Notes under the pieces: generated by a model | Told to the model about the DNA's origin: nothing | The model's database searches: none | The model's input: only the letters and a program-made list of their open reading frames with translations | In this document: positions 55,801 to 64,000 of the stretch, one piece after another | Layout: each line of letters begins with the position of its first letter | Position numbering within the stretch: the stretch's first letter is position 1 | Position numbers and translations under genes: made by a program | Source: Pantoea eucalypti | GTDB lineage: Bacteria; Pseudomonadota; Gammaproteobacteria; Enterobacterales; Enterobacteriaceae | NCBI RefSeq assembly: GCF_009646115.1 | Contig: NZ_CP045720.1 | Coordinates: 620,001-684,000 of the forward strand | Reading direction: 5' to 3' | DNA: 64,000 nt

Positions 55801-56628
55801 TTGGATAGCCTGCTAACTCTTCCTGCAGCGAACGGTTCCGAAATCAGGATTTTGCAAATCACGGATACCCACCTGTTCGCGGGAAAACATGAATCGCTGC
55901 TTGGGGTGAACACCTGGTCGAGCTACGACGCCGTGCTGGATGCGATTATTGCGCAACATCGCGACTATGACCTGATCATCGCCACGGGCGATCTCGCCCA
56001 GGATCACTCTATCGAAGCCTATCAGCATTTTGCTGAGGGCATCTCTCGCTTGCCGCGGCCCTGCGTCTGGCTACCCGGTAATCACGATTTTCAGCCCGCA
56101 ATGGTGGATACACTGGCGGCAGCGCACATCAATGCCCATAAGCAGGTGCTGGTGGGTGAGCAGTGGCAGATTGTGTTGCTCGACAGCCAGGTCTACGGTG
56201 TTCCGCATGGAATGCTGAGCGACTATCAGCTGGAGTGGCTCGACAACGCGCTGGCCCGCTTTCCGCAACGGCATACGCTGGTTATGCTGCATCACCATCC
56301 GCTGGCCTCTGGCTGCACCTGGCTCGATCAGCACAGCCTGCGCAATTCGCATCAGCTTGATGCCGTGTTACAGCGCTATCCGTTAGCCCGGACGCTGGTC
56401 TGTGGCCATATTCACCAGGAGCTGGATATGGAATGGCATGGCCGTCGGGTGCTGGCGACGCCCTCTACCTGTGTCCAGTTCAAACCGCACTGTACCAGTT
56501 TTGCGATTGACACCGTGGCTCCCGGCTGGCGCTGGTTTACACTGCATCCGGATGGCGGCCTTGAGACCGAAGTGAACCGGCTTGACACCGACGCTTTTCG
56601 TCCCGATTTAGACTCCGAAGGATACTGA
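55801..56628 (+). CDS. cpdA: 3',5'-cyclic AMP phosphodiesterase
   Basis: 275 residues from a TTG start with GAAGGAAACG upstream, as in E. coli. Metallophosphoesterase motifs D-T-H (22-24), G-D-L (about 64), G-N-H-D (about 94) and G-H-I-H (about 203) bind the two metals. It lowers cAMP. Confidence 0.95.
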   Translation: MDSLLTLPAANGSEIRILQITDTHLFAGKHESLLGVNTWSSYDAVLDAIIAQHRDYDLIIATGDLAQDHSIEAYQHFAEGISRLPRPCVWLPGNHDFQPAMVDTLAAAHINAHKQVLVGEQWQIVLLDSQVYGVPHGMLSDYQLEWLDNALARFPQRHTLVMLHHHPLASGCTWLDQHSLRNSHQLDAVLQRYPLARTLVCGHIHQELDMEWHGRRVLATPSTCVQFKPHCTSFAIDTVAPGWRWFTLHPDGGLETEVNRLDTDAFRPDLDSEGY

Positions 56629-56631
56629 CGC

Positions 56632-57213
56632 GTGGCAGCACTGCTCTATCTGCACGGTTTTAACAGTTCGCCGCAGTCCGCGAAGGCGACTCAGTTCCGG
56701 CAATGGTTAGCGATGCAGCACCCGGAGATCGACATGATCGTGCCACAGCTGCCGACCTTTCCCGCTGATGCGGCGGCAGTGCTGGAAGACCTGGTGCTGA
56801 GCCGCAGTGGCGAAACCCTGGGCGTGGTAGGATCGTCGCTGGGCGGTTATTACGCTACCTGGCTGTCCCAATGTTTTATGCTGCCGGCTGTTGTCGTCAA
56901 TCCCGCAGTACGCCCTTTTGAACTGCTGGTGGATTTCCTTGGCGAAAATCAGAATCCCTACACGGGCCAGCAATATGTGTTAGAGTCACGCCACATTTAC
57001 GATCTCAAAGTAATGCAGATTGAACCGCTGGAAGCGCCCGATTTACTCTGGCTGCTGCAACAGACCGGCGATGAAGTTCTCGATTACCGACAGGCACTCG
57101 ACTATTACAGCGCGTGCCGTCACACGGTAGAAGAGGGCGGAAATCATGCATTTACTGGATTCGAGCGCCATTTCCCGCAGATTCTGGACTTTCTTGGTCT
57201 GAATCATCCCTGA
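56632..57213 (+). CDS. yqiA: Esterase YqiA
   Basis: 193 residues from a GTG at 56632, three bases after cpdA. Alpha/beta hydrolase with nucleophile in G-S-S-L-G-G-Y (about 67-73) and a late G-N-H-A-F histidine. Short-chain acyl-ester hydrolase in E. coli. Coupled to cpdA and parE. Confidence 0.94.
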   Translation: MAALLYLHGFNSSPQSAKATQFRQWLAMQHPEIDMIVPQLPTFPADAAAVLEDLVLSRSGETLGVVGSSLGGYYATWLSQCFMLPAVVVNPAVRPFELLVDFLGENQNPYTGQQYVLESRHIYDLKVMQIEPLEAPDLLWLLQQTGDEVLDYRQALDYYSACRHTVEEGGNHAFTGFERHFPQILDFLGLNHP

Positions 57214-59157
<1,944 letters not shown>

Positions 59158-59160
59158 AAG

Positions 59161-59185
59161 ACAGGACGCGAAAGCGTCCTGTTTT
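59161..59185 (+). terminator. Rho-independent terminator after parE
   Basis: ACAGGACGC GAAA GCGTCCTGT, a 9-bp stem with a GNRA loop, followed by TTTT. Confidence 0.88.
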
Positions 59186-59251
59186 GTTTATGCTTGCACC
59201 TGTACACCTTCATCGAACCTGGCTGATTTAGAGAGCAGAGACAGCAATCTT

Positions 59252-60151
59252 GTGAAAATTACCCTGGAAGAGCTACGTGCCTGGGTAGCGGTGGTAGACA
59301 GTGGTTCCATTACTGCGGCGGCATCCCAGCTGGCGCAGACCAGTTCAGGCATCAGCCGGGCACTCTCCCGGCTGGAGAGCAAGCTGCATACCACGCTGTT
59401 GCATCGCACTACCCGACGGCTGGCGCTGACCGAAGAGGGTCAGGTTTTTCTGGAGCATGCGCGCCAGATCCTGGCCTCCGTTGAGCAGGCCGAAGAGCAG
59501 ATTGCCCTGCGGCGCGAGATGCCGTCAGGACGGCTTCGGGTGAACGCTGCAACACCCTTCATGCTGCATGTGATTGTGCCGCTGGTAGACGATTTCCGCG
59601 CCCGTTATCCGCTGATCCAGCTTGAGCTGAATACCGACGATATTATGATCGATTTGCTTGAGCAGCAGACGGACATTGCTATTCGTATCGGTGAACTGCG
59701 TGACTCTACATTACATGCACGGCTGCTCGGCAGCAGTGCGATTCAGCTGATGGCCAGTCCGGCCTATCTGGCAAAAGCGGGCACGCCACAAAGCGTGGCC
59801 GATCTCGCACAGCATCAAAAAATCGGCTTTAGTCATCCTGAATCCCTCAACGTCTGGCCGGTCCTGCAGCCTGATGGTGATTTCATGCGTATTAAGCCGA
59901 CTATCTCAGCTTCCAGTGGCGAAACCATCCGGCAGCTGGCGCTGGCGGGACAGGGCATTGCGCGTATCTCCGACTTTTTCAGCCGGGAAGATTGCGCCAC
60001 TGGCCGGTTGGTGCCTGTACTCTCCGCGGAAACCCGCGATCTGCGCCTGCCGGTGCATGCGGTTTATTACCGAAACACCACGCTCTCTTCGCGCATCGGC
60101 TGCTTTCTGGATTTTCTTCGCAGTGAGATTGATCGGCGGCAACTGCTGTAA
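59252..60151 (+). CDS. LysR-family transcriptional regulator
   Basis: 299 residues from a GTG at 59252. The N-terminal HTH S-I-T-A-A-A-S-Q-L-A-Q-T-S-S-G-I-S-R-A-L (19-38) and a full substrate-binding domain are present. It resembles the YafC/DmlR group. The target is unknown; it is downstream of parE and convergent with ygiN-mdaB, so quinone-related control is a guess. Confidence 0.88.
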   Translation: MKITLEELRAWVAVVDSGSITAAASQLAQTSSGISRALSRLESKLHTTLLHRTTRRLALTEEGQVFLEHARQILASVEQAEEQIALRREMPSGRLRVNAATPFMLHVIVPLVDDFRARYPLIQLELNTDDIMIDLLEQQTDIAIRIGELRDSTLHARLLGSSAIQLMASPAYLAKAGTPQSVADLAQHQKIGFSHPESLNVWPVLQPDGDFMRIKPTISASSGETIRQLALAGQGIARISDFFSREDCATGRLVPVLSAETRDLRLPVHAVYYRNTTLSSRIGCFLDFLRSEIDRRQLL

Positions 60152-60173
60152 GCCGGTCTGCCAGAAACAAAAA

Positions 60174-60197
60174 AACCTCTGTCGCAGGACAGAGGTT
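60174..60197 (-). terminator. Terminator-like hairpin between the LysR gene and the inverted-repeat element
   Basis: AACCTCTGTC / GACAGAGGTT 10-bp perfect stem with a 4-nt loop. Seven T follow on the minus strand, so it can end transcripts from ygiN; on the plus strand there is no T-run but the stem follows the LysR stop by 22 bp. Confidence 0.7.
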
Positions 60198-60256
60198 CAG
60201 ATAGATGACAATTACGCATTCGGGCACATCTGACCGCAATGCATTCGCTCAGCGCG

Positions 60257-60442
60257 CAGGGGCCAGGGTCAGAGGAGGAAAACGTCCCGCGGCCTGGGAC
60301 AAAAACGCCGGGAGCGTTTTTGAACAACGCAACGCGTTGGCCCGGTAACGGGCGCACCTCAGGGATGAGGTGCGTAATCGCGCGGGCCGGGCATGTCATG
60401 GATGACGGCTTTTGCGTTTTTCCGATCTGACCCTGATCCCTG
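60257..60442. repeat. 186-bp inverted-repeat element with nested hairpins
   Basis: The ends are a 17-bp inverted repeat with two mismatches (left end CAGGGGCCAGGGTCAGA, right end TCTGACCCTGATCCCTG). Inside are GCACCTCA/TGAGGTGC and other stems. It is GC-rich and non-coding. It looks like one of the dispersed structured repeats of Erwinia and Pantoea chromosomes. The rest of the 60152-60531 gap is otherwise empty. Confidence 0.65.
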
Positions 60443-60531
60443 TGCCAGCTCGATCTCACAGCGACGGTGGCCGGAATTTATCCCCAGCCTTAACCCCAGC
60501 TACACAACCGCAGTAAAGCCTTCAGCACTAA

Positions 60532-60840
60532 TCAGGCGCTGGGTTCCAGCACCAGAATCTTCACATCCACCACATCATCTTTAATGATGCTGCGATGCGC
60601 ATCCATGTGCGGCATCTGCTGATGCTGCTCAAGATGGCGCAGGCTTTCCCACTGCTCTAACATGAAAATGGAGTCCGGCGAGTTCTGCTTCCACGGCACC
60701 TGCGCCTGATGGTCCAGCAACGCGTCATACTGATGGCAGCCATCTTCTTCTAACACCAGCGGGATCAGCTTTTTCACCGCATCCAGCACGGCCTGACGGC
60801 GACCGGGTTTAACACAAATTTCAGCAACGACGGTTAACAT
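60532..60840 (-). CDS. ygiN: Quinol monooxygenase YgiN
   Basis: 102 residues, ABM-fold family: M-L-T-V-V-A-E-I-C-V-K-P-G and the E-Q-W motif with late H-M-D. E. coli YgiN oxidises menadiol and pairs with MdaB in a quinone cycle. Here it follows mdaB by 47 nt on the same strand. Confidence 0.95.
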   Translation of the reverse strand: MLTVVAEICVKPGRRQAVLDAVKKLIPLVLEEDGCHQYDALLDHQAQVPWKQNSPDSIFMLEQWESLRHLEQHQQMPHMDAHRSIIKDDVVDVKILVLEPSA

Positions 60841-60887
60841 TCGTGAATTCCTCTTTCGTGGGAAAATAGGGGTAGCCCCTCATCATC

Positions 60888-61469
60888 TTACGCAAAAACG
60901 CGGCTAAGATGGGTCCGATAAGCGGCAATATCACGCGGCACGTCCGGTGCTTTAATCACGTCATTGCAGATAAAGGTCGGCAGCGCTTCCATTCCCAGGA
61001 ACTGGTTGGCTTTGTGGAAGTGCAGATAGAGACCATCGACGCCAACACCTTCAAAGAACTGCTCCGGGTCAGTAAAAGCCTGTAGCGGCGCATTCCACGT
61101 CAGTGACAGCATATATTTTTTGCCCTGCAGCAGACCGCCGGAACCGTACTTCTTCGCCGCATCAGAACGGGTTCGGCCATCGCTGGCGTAGAGCGAGCCG
61201 TGACCTTCGGTAAAGACCTCATCAATGTAACGCTTCACGGTCCAGGGTTCGCCCATCCACCAGCCCGGCATCTGATAAATCACGACATCGCTGTCGACAT
61301 ATTTCTGCACTTCATCGGCAATCACGTAGTTGCTGTCGGCCACGGTCACTGACACTTCATGGCCCATATCACGCAGCTGACTGGCTGCAACATCGGTCAG
61401 GGTGTGGTTCAGTTCACCTTTAGAGTGGGCAAACGTTTTGCCGCCATCAATAATTAAAATCTTGCTCAT
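60888..61469 (-). CDS. mdaB: NADPH:quinone reductase MdaB
   Basis: 193 residues from the ATG at 61469 (MSKILIIDGGKTFAHSKGEL). Flavodoxin-like fold with M-P-G-W-W-M-G-E-P-W FAD-binding segment. It makes two-electron quinone reduction that avoids radicals. Forms an operon with ygiN. Confidence 0.95.
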   Translation of the reverse strand: MSKILIIDGGKTFAHSKGELNHTLTDVAASQLRDMGHEVSVTVADSNYVIADEVQKYVDSDVVIYQMPGWWMGEPWTVKRYIDEVFTEGHGSLYASDGRTRSDAAKKYGSGGLLQGKKYMLSLTWNAPLQAFTDPEQFFEGVGVDGLYLHFHKANQFLGMEALPTFICNDVIKAPDVPRDIAAYRTHLSRVFA

Positions 61470-61636
61470 GCACAGGTTGCCTCGTTTTCTGAATATGTCG
61501 CCTAGCTTACACGTGCGCCATTCCCGGAAAAATGGGAGGTAGATCACAACACTTTTGCTGTGGCAGCAACAATACGCCGGTTTATGGCACCATCGTTGGG
61601 CAAACTCACTATGAAAACAGTCAAGAAAACATCAAA

Positions 61637-62401
61637 ATGAAAAAAATCGTTTTCTCTTTACTGCTGGCCAGCAGTGCGGTCCAGGCACAATCTCATCTCG
61701 ACACCATTCTCAGTTCTAAAACGCTCAGGGTCTGCACCACCGGGGATTACAAGCCTTACAGCTTTCTTCGCCCGGATGGTCAGTATGAAGGGCTGGATAT
61801 CAGCATGGCGAACGCACTGGCGATGTCGCTCGGCGCGAAAGTGGAGTGGGTACCGACCACCTGGAAAACCCTGATGCCTGACTTTCTGGCAAAACAGTGT
61901 GATATCGCCGTCGGCGGCGTCTCCGTCACGCTGAAACGTCAGCAGACCGCCTGGTTCGCCCGGCCGCTGGATGTGGATGGCAAAATCCCGCTGGTGCGCT
62001 GCACAGATAAAGATCGCTTCCAGACCCTTGAACAGCTCAACCGGCCTGAGGTGCGGCTGATTGAACCGGCGGGCGGCACCAACGAAGCCTTTGTACACAG
62101 CCACCTGCCGAAAGCCTCACTGACGCTGTTCCACGATAACGTCACCATCTTCCAGCAACTGGTGGATAAAAAGGCGGATGTGATGATTACCGATGCCTCT
62201 GAAGCGCGTTTTCAGCAGCAGCATTACCCGACGCTCTGTGCGATCAATCCCGACAAACCGCTACAGTATGGCGAGAAGGCTTATATGATTCCGCGTGACG
62301 ATATCAGCTGGAAGCTCTATGTCGACCAGTGGGTGCATCTCAGCACCGCCACCGGCGAATATCGTGATATTGCCCGCCAGTGGATGGGCGCAAAGCCCTG
62401 A
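61637..62401 (+). CDS. pheC: Periplasmic cyclohexadienyl (prephenate/arogenate) dehydratase, PheC-like
   Basis: 254 residues from the ATG at 61637. A signal peptide (MKKIVFSLLLASSAVQAQS) is followed by the solute-binding-protein fold. T-L-R-V-C-T-T-G-D-Y-K-P-Y-S (about 30-43), G-G-T-N-E-A-F and D-N-V-T-I-F-Q-Q-L-V-D match Pseudomonas PheC closely. PheC converts prephenate or arogenate to phenylpyruvate or phenylalanine in the periplasm and is described in Pantoea agglomerans (Erwinia herbicola). A plain amino-acid binding protein is the alternative, but no ABC permease genes are adjacent. It is divergent from mdaB and upstream of parC. Confidence 0.82.
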   Translation: MKKIVFSLLLASSAVQAQSHLDTILSSKTLRVCTTGDYKPYSFLRPDGQYEGLDISMANALAMSLGAKVEWVPTTWKTLMPDFLAKQCDIAVGGVSVTLKRQQTAWFARPLDVDGKIPLVRCTDKDRFQTLEQLNRPEVRLIEPAGGTNEAFVHSHLPKASLTLFHDNVTIFQQLVDKKADVMITDASEARFQQQHYPTLCAINPDKPLQYGEKAYMIPRDDISWKLYVDQWVHLSTATGEYRDIARQWMGAKP

Positions 62402-62590
62402 CGCACTCGCGCTGAGAGTCCATGCACCTGGCGCGAGAATCAGGTACTTCCGGCGACTGAAATCGCGCTGAGTGACGCCTGCTGTCCCGCGCTTCCCCTG
62501 TGACTAACACTGGCGAATAAGGTACTATCCTCGCCAAACCACCGCCGGGTGTCCCGCCGTTGTGGGCCACGATGTGAGGATGAGAAATTC

Positions 62591-64000
62591 ATGAGTGAAC
62601 TGACGCAGGATGGTGCAGAGCGTCTTGCCCTGCATACCTTTACCGAGGATGCGTATTTAAAATATTCGATGTACGTCATCATGGACCGCGCGTTGCCTTA
62701 TATCGGTGACGGGCTGAAGCCTGTACAGCGACGCATTATCTACGCCATGTCGGAACTGGGTCTCAATGCCAGCGCCAAATTTAAAAAATCCGCGCGCACC
62801 GTGGGTGATGTGCTGGGTAAATACCATCCGCATGGCGACAGCGCCTGTTATGAAGCGATGGTATTAATGGCGCAGCCGTTCTCTTACCGTTATACGCTGG
62901 TCGATGGACAGGGTAACTGGGGTGCACCGGATGATCCCAAGTCGTTTGCAGCCATGCGTTACACCGAATCACGCCTGTCAAAATATGCCGAGCTGCTGTT
63001 AGGTGAGCTAGGCCAGGGAACGGTGGAATTTCAGCCGAACTTTGACGGCACGCTGCAGGAGCCAAAAATTCTGCCGGCGCGTCTGCCTAATATCCTGCTC
63101 AATGGCACTACCGGCATTGCCGTCGGTATGGCGACCGATATTCCGCCGCATAATCTGCGCGAAGTCGCTCAGGCCGCCATTGCGCTGATTGACGCACCAA
63201 AAACGACGCTGGAAGCGCTGCTGGATATCGTTCAGGGACCGGATTACCCGACCGAGGCGGAGATCATTACGCCGCGTGACGAGATCCGTAAAATGTATCA
63301 GACCGGTCGCGGCTCTATTCGCCAGCGTGCGGTATGGAAAAAGGAAGAGGGTGAGGCGGTCATTACCGCGCTGCCGCATCAGGTCTCCGGCGCACGCGTG
63401 CTGGAACAGATTGCTAACCAGATGCGCAATAAAAAGCTGCCAATGGTTGAGGATCTGCGTGATGAGTCTGACCATGAGAACCCGACCCGTCTGGTGATCG
63501 TGCCACGCTCCAATCGTGTCGATCTCGATCAGATAATGAACCATCTGTTCGCCACCACCGATCTTGAGAAAAGCTACCGCGTTAACCTCAACATGATCGG
63601 GCTGGATAACCGCCCGGCGGTGAAAAACCTGCATGAGATCCTGACCGAGTGGCTGGTGTTCCGCCGCGACACGGTCAAGCGTCGTCTTAATTACCGACTG
63701 GATCGCGTGCTGCGCCGCCTGCATATCCTGGAAGGATTGCTGGTTGCGTTCCTGAACATTGATGAAGTCATCGACATCATCCGTACTGAGGATGAGCCGA
63801 AGCCGGTTCTGATGTCACGTTTTGGCATCAGCGAAACCCAGGCCGAATCGATCCTCGAACTGAAGTTGCGTCACCTGGCGAAGCTCGAAGAGGTGAAGAT
63901 CCGTGCCGAGCAGGCGGATCTGGAAAAAGAGCGCGATCAGCTGCAGGCCACGCTGGCCTCTGAACGCAAGATGAACACCCTGCTGAAAAAAGAGTTACAG
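62591..64000 (+). CDS. parC: DNA topoisomerase IV subunit A (runs off right edge)
   Basis: The first 470 codons are present. The catalytic tyrosine is in A-A-M-R-Y-T-E-S-R (near 120), and the quinolone-target segment [12 protein letters not shown] has the usual S80 and E84, so no classic resistance change is seen. ATG with GTGAGGATGAG upstream. The ParC C-terminal beta-propeller lies beyond the window. Confidence 0.97.
   Translation, partial: MSELTQDGAERLALHTFTEDAYLKYSMYVIMDRALPYIGDGLKPVQRRIIYAMSELGLNASAKFKKSARTVGDVLGKYHPHGDSACYEAMVLMAQPFSYRYTLVDGQGNWGAPDDPKSFAAMRYTESRLSKYAELLLGELGQGTVEFQPNFDGTLQEPKILPARLPNILLNGTTGIAVGMATDIPPHNLREVAQAAIALIDAPKTTLEALLDIVQGPDYPTEAEIITPRDEIRKMYQTGRGSIRQRAVWKKEEGEAVITALPHQVSGARVLEQIANQMRNKKLPMVEDLRDESDHENPTRLVIVPRSNRVDLDQIMNHLFATTDLEKSYRVNLNMIGLDNRPAVKNLHEILTEWLVFRRDTVKRRLNYRLDRVLRRLHILEGLLVAFLNIDEVIDIIRTEDEPKPVLMSRFGISETQAESILELKLRHLAKLEEVKIRAEQADLEKERDQLQATLASERKMNTLLKKELQ

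Overview
The window is chromosomal DNA of an enterobacterium of the Erwiniaceae, most likely Pantoea. This is judged from protein similarity to E. coli, from the block mug-rpoD-dnaG-rpsU-tsaD-plsY-folB-uppP-cca-ygiM-ygiF-glnE-hldE-ubiK-ribB-ygiD-ygiC-ygiB-tolC-nudF-yqiB-cpdA-yqiA-parE-ygiN-mdaB-parC, and from a periplasmic PheC-type cyclohexadienyl dehydratase gene next to parC. No database search was possible, so the species is not fixed.

Layout. Positions 1-181 are the 5' end of ddlA (minus strand). From about 1.24 kb to 30.46 kb the chromosome is split by two genomic islands integrated in tandem at the 3' end of a tRNA-Ile2 (CAU) gene, ileX. The intact tRNA lies at 30412-30487 (minus) and copies of its 3' part lie at 9511-9560 and 1243-1292. 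Island 1 (about 1.3-9.5 kb) carries a Septu-like ATPase/HNH pair, a P2-type integrase, a small phage or secretion-linked gene pair, a frameshifted phage baseplate gene, and a three-gene operon encoding a GHKL ATPase with a STAS-like N-terminus, a STAS/DUF4325 protein and a PIN nuclease. Island 2 (about 9.5-30.4 kb) carries a second, P4-like integrase, a type I restriction-modification operon with a fourth nuclease gene, a KAP NTPase, two unknown proteins (one frameshifted), a KilA-N/BstA-like protein, two inovirus Gp2-like replication proteins, an AlpA-type regulator and a coiled-coil protein.

From 30.5 kb to the right edge the DNA is conserved core genome: an SDR/TetR pair with a clear double operator, DNA repair (mug), the macromolecular-synthesis operon (rpsU-dnaG-rpoD), tRNA modification and processing (tsaD, cca), envelope lipid and peptidoglycan metabolism (plsY, uppP), folate and riboflavin synthesis (folB, and ribB under an FMN riboswitch), nitrogen regulation (glnE), LPS heptose synthesis (hldE), efflux (tolC), and topoisomerase IV (parE, and parC running off the edge).

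The islands work as a defence cargo set. Septu-like, type I R-M, KAP NTPase and a possible BstA-like protein are recognisable or suspected defence modules. The least described candidate is the GHKL-STAS-PIN operon at 7.4-9.3 kb, which joins a partner-switching signalling pair to a predicted RNase.
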